Shown here one piece after another: positions 45,168-56,316 of a DNA stretch of 64,000 nt. Positions within the stretch are counted from its first letter, which is position 1. Every line of letters starts with the position of its first letter. The translations under genes and the position numbers were made by a program. The notes below the pieces were generated by a model. That model worked only from the letters and a program-made list of their open reading frames with translations. It had not been told where the DNA came from and ran no database searches. Origin of the DNA: Tilletiopsis washingtonensis (taxonomy: Eukaryota > Basidiomycota > Exobasidiomycetes > Entylomatales); the NCBI RefSeq assembly GCF_003144115.1, contig NW_020312002.1, forward strand, positions 1 through 64,000. The letters run 5' to 3'.

Positions 45168-46927
45168 ATGCTGCCCTACTTCCACTCCGAGGTCGACTCG
45201 CCGGGCCAGACGTACGACATGACGTACGACGGCAGCATCGACGACCGCCTCGGCGCGCTGCCGTCGGACCCCAAGACGATCCAGATCATGACGGCCTCGC
45301 GGGCGCGGCCGATGATCGTGCGGGTGAGCTGCGGCAGAGCAGCGTTGTGGGCGTCTCACTCACACCCTCGCAGCGCGCACAGCTCGCTGGCCGGCGTGCG
45401 ACGCTGCACGGCAGCGTGGACGCCAGCTGCTCGACCGACGTGTACGCCCCGACGTTTGACGACTTTGCCTCGTGCGCGCAGTACTCAACGCCCGACACGA
45501 CGCTGGCGTCGGGTGACGTCGCGGTGCCGCGGCGGCGCCCGCTCACACTCCCGGCAGAGGACCTCGACCACAAGCTCGAGTTTCTCAACGACGCCGGGCT
45601 CGACACGCATGCGTTCGACACGTCGCGCGACTCGCTGCCGCAGGACGTCGAGGAGGTGCTGCCGAGCACCGACGTGCGCGACGTCTTTGCGCTCAACGGC
45701 GCGCGGCCGCCGACGGCCGTCGATGCCGTCCTTGCCTCTTCTCGTTTCACCTTTACGCCGGCGCTGGAACGCCGCTCATGGATGAGCGACGTCGTGACGT
45801 CCTCGCACGGCGGCGAGACGCGGGTGCCGCTGGCCGTCCACCTCGCCTCGCGCTTCTCCTTTACCCCTGCAACCGAGCGCACGTCGTGGCTGACGACCCG
45901 GCCGTCGCCGCCGCTGCCCTCTTGCGAGCTGCGCTCGTCCGTGGAAGGCCCGCATGCACCGCTGCGCCCGCCGCTCACCTCGCGCTTCTCGTTCACACCC
46001 GCGACGGAGCGCATGTCTTGGCTCGCCAGCAGCCCGGACCGCAGCCCCGGATCCAACAGCTCGACGCCGCTGGACGGCGAGGGCGGCTTTCCTCTCACGC
46101 CGGTCTCGAACAAGTCGACCGAGCGCATCCTTCCTGCGCCTTCTCCGCCATTTCCGCTGCGAGACATCGTGTCGCCGAGCTCAGACGACCTCGCGTCGCA
46201 GTTCATCTGCCCGCCGTCAGAGGCGCCGCCGTCTACCGCACCGGCACGGACTCGCTTGCCATCCGCCTGCGCGCCGCCGGTCGTTGCACTTCAGCCAAGC
46301 TCACCGCGGCGCGATGCCCTCGATCTCGAGATCGTCGTGCATCGCCCGACGCTCGTCACCTCTCCGTCGGCGGCCGGTCCGGTACCAGCCGCGGCCGAGG
46401 CGCTGCGCCGGCAGGCCCTGCTGCACCTCTCTGGCATCATCTTCGCGCTCGCCTGCACGGCCGCGGTCTACCCGCTCACGCTCTCCATCCTGACGGGCGC
46501 TCAGCAGATCGCCGGGCACGTGCTCTTCCCGCTGCTGCTCATCGCCGAGGTGCTGCTGCTCGCCAACCTGCTGCGCTTCCACTACCGCCGCATCCACGCC
46601 AACGCCGAGCTGCTCGGCCGCAAGACGGCCACCTCGCCCGTCATCTACCTTACGGAGCCGTCCGTCGACTCGACGTACGACAACGGAGCATCACAGCCTG
46701 CGTCCAGCGCACGGCCCGTGTCGCCGAGCAACGCCACGCTCGTCGACATGCCGCTGGCCGCAACGCGCCGCTCGCTTGGCGACCGCGTGCGCGAGCGCAT
46801 CCGCGCCCTCGCACAGCTCAACGGCTTGCAGGCGGTTGCGGCCGAGCGCCAAGCGAGCTCGGCAGCTCAGACACAGCCGGCTGGTCTGCTCTGGCTCCCG
46901 CATTCGGCCGCGAAGCCGGGCGCCTAA
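45168..46927 (+). CDS. Two-pass membrane protein with a threefold SRFxFTPAxERxSW motif
   Basis: I do not recognise this family. Two phase-0 exons (45168-45323, 45374-46927) give 569 residues. The N-terminus opens MLPYFHSEVDSPGQTYDMTY and is acidic. The middle is Ser/Pro-rich and carries three copies of a 15-residue motif: SRFTFTPALERRSWM near 186, SRFSFTPATERTSWL near 216 and SRFSFTPATERMSWL near 255. Two hydrophobic segments follow (LHLSGIIFALACTAAVYPLT and VLFPLLLIAEVLLLANLL, about residues 410-460). A cytosolic-looking Ser/Arg-rich tail ends the protein. No signal peptide. The repeats look like short linear docking or phosphorylation motifs (each has Thr-Pro). Function unknown. Confidence 0.8.
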
Positions 46928-47114
46928 CTGTGACGCGCCTACGTCTCGCGCCTGGATCCCGTGCTTCACATTCTTTACATCTCTCGCACGCGTCCCACGC
47001 AATCACACATCTTTTGTGATCAGGGCGGCTGTTGACAAGCAGATGGGACGGTGACGACTGAGTATGGCTGGCGGTATAGTGGTGGAGAACGCGGGAAATT
47101 TGCAGCGTGATCGA

Positions 47115-48208
47115 TCACGGATCGATGCGCTTCTCGCGGAGGAGCTTAGCCAGCTCCGCGTCGGTGTGCTTCGAGCTCAGCGACGCGAACGTCTTGTCGA
47201 GGAGCTGCACATCATCCTCGCGCGAGGCTGTCCATGCTTCATCGAGCCACGCCTCGACTGCGGCGGCATCCTGGTCCGCGGCGAGCAGTGGGACCAGAAT
47301 GATCGTGCGTGCGAGAAGATTGTGCTCGTTCGGCTCGGGCCATGATTCTCGTAGAAGATTCTGAACACTCTTCTTTTGCTAAGAGAGGTCAAGGGAGTGA
47401 GCGACAGCAGACTAGTAAAGTGCATCGTCTGTAGACGCACAGCCGTGGTGGTCTCAAGCGCGTACAAGTATTTGCTGAGCTCTTGCAGAAGGAGGTGCTC
47501 CCCGCAGATGGTTCGATCCAGTACCATCGAGATGGCTCTGGCCATCTGGTCGGAACTCAAACCTTGCAAGAGCTTCCAGTCCGCAAGTGCAGCTCCGCCC
47601 AGGTCCTTGATGTCGTACTGCCAGAAGCTGGTCAGCTGTGAAGTCCTGGTACCGCCGGCTGGTAAGAATCTCACATAGTCTGTCGCGCGAAGGAGCGGCA
47701 CCATGTCCCAGATCGGCATCTTTTGGCGCAGCTTGCCAGTGTACTGTGCACCAGGCGCAGTCAGAAGTGCTCGGTCCGTCCGCTGACGATGCTTACTCAC
47801 CTTGTATTGCGCAACATCGCATAGCGTGACGACGCTTCTCTCGAAGATGCTGGATGCTGACTCGGCATGTGTGCCGGACGCAGGTTCCGAGCGACTCGTG
47901 CGTGCTCTCTTCCTGCTCCTATAAGCTGTGCCCTCCAAAAAGTCACTCGACAGCATATTGCGGAAGAAGGCGCAGTGCTCCTTCAGCACGGCAGACTCGA
48001 AAAGAATCCCCGACTTGCGCGCGCGACTGAGCAAGAGCAAGGTGCTCCCGCGCAGGTCTACGCCGAAAGTCGTCGCAAAGGTGCCACTGTCGTTCTTTTC
48101 TTTGGGAAACAAAACGTAGTCCAGCTTGGCGCTGGCCACCTTCTCGTCCGTCACCTCGATCTTCATCGCGGCGAGCAGATCGAGAACGGAGACTGGCTTG
48201 TCCGCCAT
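47115..48208 (-). CDS. BTB/POZ-like protein, subfamily I member 1
   Basis: First of six BTB-like paralogs. Four phase-0 exons (47801-48208, 47675-47743, 47441-47617, 47115-47378) give 305 residues. It starts MADKPVSVLDLLAAMKIEV, the subfamily I pattern M-x-x-x-P-V/I-S. The BTB half ILFESAVLKEHCAFFRNMLS matches the helix where BTB proteins read VLxxxSxFFxxML. The 69-base second exon, YTGKLRQKMPIWDMVPLLRA, matches the BTB segment YTGxxx...LLxAAD. The C-terminal exon LLRESWPEPNEHNLLARTII defines the subfamily. No kelch, MATH or zinc-finger domain is attached. The first two introns are multiples of three without stops, so an unspliced reading would also stay open there. Function unknown; BTB domains usually dimerise or bind Cul3. 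Confidence 0.8.
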
Positions 48209-48660
48209 GGCTTCTGCAGGACAGGGACGTGTCAGAGGAGAGAAGTAGTGAAGTACAGAGCGAAGCAGCGTCTCACCGAAGATGCGCGGACGGGTGGTGG
48301 TGGGAGGAGAAGGAGGTCGGTCGGGAGTGCCGCCTAATGGGCCCGAGCGCGGCTGGAAGTGCTGACCGTCGCCGAGATCGGGCAAGAGGCGGCCGCGTCC
48401 GAGCCGAGTGCTCAGGGGCCGCGGCGCAAACGCGACGCATCAACACGCGGCACGTGTGCGCGCGACGCAGCTGCGTCGTCCCGAATCTGCCCCTGGGTCA
48501 TGCGCCGGACGCCGCCGCGACAGGTGCTGCTGTGTTAAGGCCCTTGCCCCCTCTCAGAGGTCGGTTCTCGGTGAACAGTCCGCTCATAGGCCCTAAGCTG
48601 TCTGTACCTCACGGGACGCCAGATCTCAAGCACACAGATCGGATTGCTTGGTCACGGCTG
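48209..48660. other. Intergenic between BTB-like genes 1 and 2
   Basis: About 450 bases. It should hold the promoter of gene 1 and the end of gene 2. Nothing else recognised. Confidence 0.55.
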
Positions 48661-49744
48661 CTAGAAGGTGATGCGCTTGTCATCGAGGGCGCAGAAGAAG
48701 TCCTTCGAGCAGCTGTGCTTTGCAAGGCCGTCCTTCAGTGCTTTGGCAAGAAGAACGCACTCTCCGTCGCGGGTGGCTGCAGAAGCCTGGTCCGCCCACT
48801 CTTCAAAAGCAATTGAACCTCGGTCGGAAAGAAGCAGCAGCGGGCCGATGATGCTTGTGCGCAGCGCGAGATTTTCAGCATCGGGCGTGGGCCAGACCTC
48901 CTGCAGAATCTTGAAGAACCCAAGCCGCTGATGATTACCGAGCTTCAGCGCCGGGTCCAAGCCTTATAACGCCCTTCATGGACTCACAGCATCAAGCTCG
49001 CCACCGCGAGAGCCATGGAGCCAGCGGGAAAGTGCATTGATGAATGAACTTTGGCTCTTGGCAGAGTGGTCCGCTGAAACAGACTTGCAGCGTGGACGAG
49101 AGCCCTGGCTGCTCATCAGAGAAGGACAGTGCATTGAGTGCCCCTTTAGCGAGACCGTCGGTGCCGTACTGGGGGGCCAACGGGTATCAGCATCGCCTGC
49201 TGTTGCGACCACACGTGAGGCCTCACAAAGTCCGCAGCATTGAGGAGCGAGAGAAGGTCAGTGACAATCACAGGCTTAGTGATTTGGGATACATGCTGCA
49301 AGAGCAACGTTGAGTCGGGATACCGCAGCGTTGAGTACGGTCGCCCGGGCCATGACTCACGCAGAAACAGAGCGTGAGCACGAGCGCTCGCAGACCACCC
49401 GAGAAGGTGCTTGCTAGGGGCGGCGTGCGCTGCGCAACGCTCTGGGCGTGAGCGAGACTTTCTGCAGCGCCGCTATTGAGCATGTCTCGAAAGAATTGCG
49501 ATCGCTCGCGCAGCACGGTGCTGTCGCAGAGTACACCCGAGGTTCGCGCTCGGCTCTGAAGGAGCATGTCTTTGCCGCTGTGCTTATCGTTGCCGTGGTC
49601 CCGACGAGTCCAGAGAAAGGCGGCGTCTCCTCGACTGTCCTGTCGAAGCACGAAGTCCAGCTTCGCCCTTGCCCGTGCGGACTTGTCCGTTCTGAAGCCG
49701 AACGTGTCGAAGAGCTCGAAAACGGAGATCGGGCCGCTCTCCAT
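48661..49744 (-). CDS. BTB/POZ-like protein, subfamily I member 2, frame broken in exon 3
   Basis: Paralog of the gene at 47115. Exons 49361-49744, 49227-49295, 48988-49168 and 48661-48927 mirror its neighbour, including a second exon of exactly 69 bases. It starts MESGPISVFELFDTFGF; the BTB helix is STVLRERSQFFRDMLNSG and exon 2 has VSQITKPVIVTDLLSLLNAA. The last exon RLGFFKILQEVWPTPDAENL matches member 1. Exon 3 is 181 bases between phase-0 introns: its first half aligns with member 1 in one frame (YGTDGLAKGALNAL) and its second half in another (FINALSRWLHG). So there is a one-base frame break, either a real lesion or a sequencing error. The gene may be a recent pseudogene. Confidence 0.65.
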
Positions 49745-50216
49745 GACGGGTGTTAGCTTGAGGCTCGATGTGTTGAGGGGATGATGGTGCGGTGAAAGGA
49801 GCGTCGAGCAGCGCGCCCGCCTTATCAAGAGCTGAGCCAGAAGCCGAGCTCACCACGAGCGCTCGGCCGGTTGCGCAGACAGCTTCTCTCGGCTCCAGCA
49901 TCTCTTGCTAGCTCTACCAGGGGCGATGCCACACGGAAGCAAGTACTAGCTCGGGCTCTGCGAGTCGTTGAAGCTTCTAGCGCAATCGAACGACATGGAA
50001 GCTGCGCAGCTCGATCATCGTCTGCCGGTCAGGCGGCCACTCTTCTCTCACAGTGGCAGCCGAGTACGCAAGACGCATGCTCCTGTCATGGCACGTCGCC
50101 CTGACACATATCGAGAGAGACAGCAATATCATGGCACTGGTAGCTAGCTAAAGAGCAGGGGGGGGGGGCGCATCTTCGAGCTTTGGACGTTCAAGTTGTG
50201 GTCGCTGTTGCACCGA
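49745..50216. other. Intergenic between BTB-like genes 2 and 3, with an 11-base G run
   Basis: About 470 bases without a gene. A run of 11 G lies at 50158-50168, just beyond the stop of gene 3. Composition is less GC-rich than outside the cluster. Confidence 0.55.
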
Positions 50217-51473
50217 TCAAGCATGTGTCGAAGGCGCCGGAGTCATTCTGCACTTGCTTTCTCGTAGCTTCGAGTGCCAAGTCGTCGCGTTTCTATTCTT
50301 GTCCCAGCCGTTGGTGCTCTTCCAAAAGAATGGGAGTGAAGCCATAAGCAGCTTCACTTCCGCCTGTAAGACGTGGTCCTCGTCTGGCAGAACGCCGTCA
50401 ACGATCTGCTGGAGGGCGTGCGGCCTTCCTGCAGCTGTAAGGATGGGTGTTGCAAGGCAGATCCGGATGGCACGATGGTGAGCCTCCGGCGCTTCGGGCC
50501 AGGCTGCGAGGATTTCGTGCAGCTCGCGCTCATCCTGCGGGCCGAGAAGATGAAGACCGGTCAGAGGCGACTCTCCTGACAGCGACAGCCCATCTCACCC
50601 GTTCAAGTTGGCCATGACGCTCTGTAAATAGCCCTGAGTTGAAGGCCTGAAGCAACGCCGGCTCGGCGCAGAAGAACGGCTGGAAGCACTCCGAGGGACG
50701 GATCCAGCACGGCTCCGAGCAATTGTTGCCCTTCGTAAGCCGGCTGGCAATCAGAGGAACGATCTGTCTCTTGAGGTTGAAGAGAACGTACTGCGCAGGA
50801 CGATCAACTTCGGTGGTGTGTGGTGAACGCAAGGACCTCACAATGTCGCAGACACGGAGCAGCTCTGATGCTAACGACCGATGCGCGGATTCTTCAACGT
50901 GCTTAGAGGCGCACACCGCGGTGAAATCCTTCTCCGAGACGTCTCGGCCACACTGGAGGCTGATTAGAGAGCGAAATCTCCCGAAGCGTGGGTGGTGAGA
51001 CGCACCAAGTGTGCAAGAGCGAAACGCAGGACTACGTCGTTGCCATCGAAGTCAAAAACTGGCAGCTCGACCGGAGCGGATGCTGGCATCTTAACTTCAC
51101 CGACAGCGCCTTCGCTCGCCGAGATGGCGAGCTGCTTGGTGCTTCTTTGAAGCTGGGCCGCTTCGGCGAACCCTCCGCGAAACATTGCAGAAAAGTAGGG
51201 CGACCAGTGGGCCAGAAGCGTGCTGCTGCACGCCACGCCGTGTTGGCGCACATCGCTTTGCAACAGCTGCGCGGGAAGGAGGCCCAACGCATCGGGATCC
51301 GTCTCGCACGGCCCCACAACGGATGCAGTCGGCTTGAGAACAAGATCGTAGGCGGCTTCGCACTTGGCTGCCTCTAGCACCGCCATTCTGAAAGCGCTGT
51401 TCGCACCGGCGGGTACGAAGGTGACACCGAACGCCTCGAGCCACTTCTTGAGAGAGACTGGTTGGCCGGACAT
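50217..51473 (-). CDS. BTB/POZ-like protein, subfamily I member 3
   Basis: Third subfamily I paralog. Three phase-0 exons (51006-51473, 50599-50952, 50217-50534) give 379 residues. It starts MSGQPVSLKKWLEAFGVTF, matching the M-x-x-x-P-V/I-S start of members 1 and 2. An in-frame ATG at 51560 would add 29 residues not shared by the others. The BTB helix reads STLLAHWSPYFSAMFRGGFA. The C-terminal exon has ILAAWPEAPEAHHRAIRICL, the counterpart of LLRESWPEPNEHNLLARTII. Introns present in members 1 and 2 are missing around the middle, so it is the most diverged. All phases agree and the frame is intact. Confidence 0.75.
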
Positions 51474-51633
51474 GCTGATGATGAGGGCTGAAGGTGACGA
51501 AGGATCTCGAGACGCCCAGATACTTAGGGCGCCACGGTGAAAGACCTCCAGCAGCGACATGTCTGCGCACCCGCAGGTGCGTCTCAGACCCGGACCTCAC
51601 ACTTGCGGAGCACAAGAGTAGCGGGATGCCATG

Positions 51634-54006
51634 TCATTGCGACGCTCCGGCAGGCGTTGGGCTGCTGACGGCCTGCCGTGCGCTCGAGCGTGTCTCGCGC
51701 GGGCTGTTGATATTTGCACCCGGCGTGTTAGGGGCCGCCCGTGATCGCGCAGCGGGCTGCTCGCGCCCACAGGCGCGCTCAAGCGCCTGGAAGTGCGAGG
51801 CGGCGGCGGAGATCCATGCCGGGTCGGCACGGCGGCGCGCGATGCTGGCGGGCGTGGTTGCTGGAGGCGGCGCTGCAGCGCGCTTCGCCAGCTGCTCGAG
51901 AGCCGAGAGAGAGTCGGCGTCCCACCACGACTCGGGCGAGGCAATGCCGCTGAGGCCCGCGACGTGCGCCACGCAGGCGCTTGTCAGCGCTCGGTCCGAG
52001 TAGCCGCCCTCGAGGACGGAGAGGATGCGCCCGTCGGCTACCTCCTCGGCAAGCGCCGCCGCGTCGCGGGCGAAGCGCGAGTAGAAGGCGACCGGCACGG
52101 ACTTGCCGTGCCGCTGCATGCCCGGATGCTCGTGCTCGCACGCGTCCATGCCGCAGGAGATGATGACGAGGGTGCGCTCGGGCACGGCGCCGGTGCGCTG
52201 GGCAAAGCTGCGCGCCTTGCTGAGGAGCTGGGTATACTTGCTGGTATAGAGGGAGTCAAAGTGCTCGTCTGAGGTATATGCATCGAGGTGGACTAGCGCC
52301 GGGCGTGAGTGGGGCCGGCGGATGCGCAGACAGGCCGACTCACCGTTCCAGATCCACTGACCGTGCGCGCCCTCGACGCAGGTGCTTGCATCGCGCACCA
52401 GCGTCTCCTCGCCGTCTTCGCACGGGTAGCTCTCAATGTCGTGCAGGCTGCCGTAGAAGATCTGCAGGCCGCGCCGCCCGACCTGCTCTTCCTCCTCGGC
52501 TGTTGCTGGCTCTGCTGATGAGGCAGCTTGCGAGTGACCGCCGCCGCCGCTCTTCCGGCCGCCGCGAGTGGCAGTCCGCCGCGCGCTGCGAAGCGCAGTG
52601 AGCTTCGCGGCTCGCTCCAGGTCGGTCCGCTGCGTGTCGGCGTTTATCCGCCAGGCGATCTGCTGCGTGCCGTCTGGAAAGGGTCAGCTTGCTGGCTCGT
52701 CGATCGAAGAGGCCTCTCCAGACCACGTGCTCGCCAGGTGACGGCGCACGACCCGGCCGAGAGACGCCGCAGAGCTCCACCCTCCTTCCCGCACGCTGCC
52801 ATACTCACTGCCGTGGTGCAAGTCGACGTCCAGAATGATCACGCGGTCTACCATCTGCTCCCTGTATGCCATGGCCGCCGCGACGGCCACATTGTTGACC
52901 CAGCAGAAGCCGCTCGGGCTCGCTGGCCCGCAGTGGTGGCCCGGCGGTCGGGCGAGAACAAAGGCGCGACGCGCAGCAGCGGCGTTGCCATGCGGCAGCA
53001 GTGCAGGCTGTCGCTGCTCGTCTGTGGCGTACATTCGTGTGAGGGCAGCACCGAGTGCGCCCAATGACGCGGCGATGGCTCCGGCAGTGCCTCGATCATC
53101 CGAGTCCGCAGACGGCCCGCACAGGTAGAGGTCGCCTTGCGACAGCGGCGCCGGCACTTCGGACACGTGCTGCGGCTCCTCGTCTGACGACTCGGAGCCT
53201 CGCCGGGCGGGCGAGCGCTGTACAGGCTTGTGCGCAGCTGGCGGAGGCGGCGATGATGGCGCTGCGGCGCACAGACGGGCGAGCACCTCGACGTACGGCT
53301 CCTCTGAGCCTGGCAGCGGCGCAGAGTGAATGTCCACGAGCGCTGGACTCGGCGGCGAGAGGGGCGCGGCAGACGTGTGGAGATGCACGGCGATTGGTGC
53401 TCTGGCTGCATCGACGCTGAGGCCCTGCAGCGCGGCACTCAGCTCGTCCTCCTCCTTGACTTTCGCCTCTCCGCCTGGTGAAGCAGCCTCGATGCGGCCC
53501 AGCACGCCCGCGACGCCGAGGCAGAGCGCACGGATGCGCTCTGGCCGCTCGACGATGAGGCTGACGTCGCGCGAGCGCACGAAGCGGTGCGACTGCACGG
53601 CAGGCGCGAGGTAGATGTCGAGCGCAGGCCGCAGCTCGCGCGACGACGACGCTTGCGCCGGCATGGAGGGCAGCGGGAACTGCGTGGCCGGCGCGGCAGG
53701 CTTCGGCGTAGAGGGCGCCGAGGGCGGCCGGGGCTCTGGCGGCGGCGAGACGGGCTGCGGCGTGCTGAGCGTCATGGCCGCGAGCGAGGCGAGGAGCGAG
53801 AGGCCCGTCGTGTCCTCCGACTCCTGCTTGGCCGGCGGTGCTTCGCTGTCGCGTGCGGCGGGCTCGGGCGACGTCGAGCTGCCTGGCGCAGTCGCAGCCG
53901 CGGCGCCCTCGTCCTCGAGCGCCGGCGGCTCGGGCGTCATGTCTGCGCTGTCGGTGGGCGCGAGGCCTGCGCGCGGGCGGGTGGGTATCTTGACGATGAA
54001 GACCAT
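51634..54006 (-). CDS. HOS3: HOS3-type histone deacetylase
   Basis: Zinc-dependent class II-like lysine deacetylase of the fungal Hos3 group. Three exons (52809-54006, 52344-52673, 51634-52292) give 728 residues. The N-terminal 160 residues are disordered. The deacetylase domain contains RPPGHHCGPASPSGFCWVNN near residue 335, RVIILDVDLHHGNGTQQIAW across the first intron, IFYGSLHDIESYPCEDGEET, IISCGMDACEHEHPGM, and ILSVLEGGYSDRALTS. The tandem His pair, zinc-binding Asp-x-His and second Asp are all present. The tail is Arg/Ala-rich. It is embedded between the two blocks of BTB-like genes and shares a 214-base divergent promoter with VMA6. Confidence 0.93.
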
Positions 54007-54220
54007 CGGGTGAGGGGATGCAGGCGAGAGCAACAGCAGGAGGCCGAGCATGAGGCGCGTCGTGCGGAGCGGTCGGCTGTTCCCACGCCGCCCGAGCGCA
54101 CGTGAGCGCGGCCCGCTGGCGGCGCACGGCGCAGCAGCCAAGGCCAGCAGCATCACTCACCAACGCACGCTCCTCTCCACCACCACCACTCCCCCCGCAC
54201 CCCACACACCGCCGCCCGCC

Positions 54221-55873
54221 ATGGAGGCGCTCTCGTTCAACATGCATTCGGGCTACCTCGAGGGCATCGTGCGCGGCTACAAGAACTCGCTGCTCAGCGC
54301 CTCGGCGTACGCGTCGCTGGCGCAGTGCGAGACGCTCGACGACCTGCGCATGCAGCTCGCCGCCACCGACTACGGCAACTTCCTCGCCGACGTGCCGTCG
54401 CCCATCTCGACGAGCACGATTGCCGAGCGCGCCACGCGCAAGATGGTCGCCGAGTTCGAGTACCTGCGCTCCAACGCCACGGGCGACCTGGCCAAGTTCC
54501 TCGACTTTCTCACGTGAGTGCGGCCAGGAGTGTGCGAGGTCGAGCGCGGGGGTGCAGTGTGTCAGGAGCGGCAGATGGAATATCAGGTTCGGAGACGAGA
54601 GGCATGCGACGCAGCCAGGCGCGATGAGCTGTGTGACCTGAGCGCTGCCGCATTGGAGCCCAGAGCTGCTCTTGAGGCCTGCAGCTTGCTGTGCAGCCTG
54701 GCTCGCCCCATCAGGGCCTCACTCCCACCCGCCGCATCGTGAGGCAATCACTGGCACGCAGCGCTAACACACTGCGCAGCTACGCATACATGATCGACAA
54801 TCTCATCCTGCTCATCACGGGCACGCTGCACGAGAAGGACACGCACGAGCTGCTCGAGCGCTGCCACCCGCTCGGCGTGTTCGAGTCGATGCCGGCGCTG
54901 TGTGTCGCGACGACGGTGGAGGAGCTGTACCAGAGTGTGGTGGTCGAGACGCCGCTGGGTGAGTACAGCAGAAGGGCGTGCCTGCGCGCATGCAATCGCG
55001 TGCACGGGCGCCGGTCGCCTCGTGCCAGTCGTCGCAGGCGCTGACAGCCCGTGCGCAGCGCCGTACTTCCGGGAATGCGTCTCGGCGGCAGACCTCGACG
55101 ACCTGAACATCGAGATCATCCGCAACACGCTGTACAAGGCGTACCTCGAGGACTTCTACCACTTCTGCGTCGGCCTGGGGTAAGTCAGGTCACAGGCGTT
55201 GGCGCTTCGCCGCGTGCAAGGCACTGTCGTGGGCACTGCTGACTCACAGCCGCAGCGGCACCACCGCCGAGTCGATGGCGACGCTGCTCTCGTTCGAGGC
55301 GGACCGCCGCGTGCTGAACATCACGCTCAACTCCTTTGGCACGTCGCTGTCCAAGGAGGAGCGTGCGCGGTTGTTCCCGACCATCGGGCGGCTATTCCCG
55401 GCGGGCAACAACGTGCTGGCGCGGGCAGACGACGTCGAGCAGGTCAAGGGCGTGTGCGAGATGATTCCCGAGTACCGCGGCTTCCTCGGCGGCGAGGGTA
55501 CGGGCGCCGGCGCCGGCGAGACGAGCGCAGAGGGGCTGGAGGACAAGATGTTCCGCGAGGAGACACGGCGTGAGTGCGATGATGGTGCGCGACGGGGCCC
55601 GTAGCTGATGTCTTGCCGCAGTGAACAAGCTCGAGACGATCACGCAGTTCCAGGTGCGTCGCTTGCGCACAGCCCGCTCGCTGCCTCGCTGACGCTGCCG
55701 CAGATGGGCATCTTCTACTCGTGGCTCAAGCTCAAGGAGCAGGAGATCCGCAGCATCACCTGGATCGCCGAGTGCATCAGCCAGAACGTCAAGGGTGCGT
55801 CCGCCCGTCGTGCCGGCTGCGCTCGCGCTGACTGTCTCCCGCAGATCGCATCTCCGACTTTGTCTCGTACTGA
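54221..55873 (+). CDS. VMA6: V-type ATPase V0 subunit d (Vma6)
   Basis: Peripheral V0 subunit linking the proton ring to the central stalk of the vacuolar ATPase. The coding region starts 54221-54513, 54780-54958, 55059-55179 and continues from 55256 through three short exons to the stop at 55873. It begins [20 protein letters not shown] and carries [40 protein letters not shown] and [20 protein letters not shown]; it ends [17 protein letters not shown]. These are near-invariant eukaryotic Vma6 segments. Splice phases agree where checked. It is a housekeeping gene sitting inside the BTB-like cluster on the opposite strand. Confidence 0.97.
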
Positions 55874-56316
55874 TCTGTGTCCCCGCCCGCCCCTCATTGT
55901 CTCATAGCCTCGCCCCTTCATTGTTCACACGTCATGCGGTCCTGCGAGTGGCGTGAGCTCTGGTGACCGGTGGTGCGACGGCAACGCGCAAGGGGTGAAG
56001 GCGTCCGACGAAGATGACGGCGATGGCGCGGGCATGGACAAGATGAGCGTGTGCTGCGCGTACCTCGAGTGCGCTCGCGCTGTGCTGCTATAGGCTCCCA
56101 CCGTCTGAGCACCGCGGCGCCATTCTCACTCTCGTCAAGCACATTAGTCGATGCATTGGGCCACCGGCCGCTGCGGGAGTCGGCTCGATCACTGCACCCG
56201 TCGGCCTTGAGCGCGTGTGCCCGCGCCCAGAGACATGGAGGCGCGACGAATGAGGTCTGCACCCAGGCTCAGAGCACGCAGGCACCGAGTGGCGCTGGCG
56301 TCCTCGTTCTCGTGTC
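55874..56316. other. Convergent intergenic region, VMA6 and BTB-like gene 4
   Basis: About 440 bases between two stops. Nothing recognised beyond presumed terminators. Confidence 0.55.
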
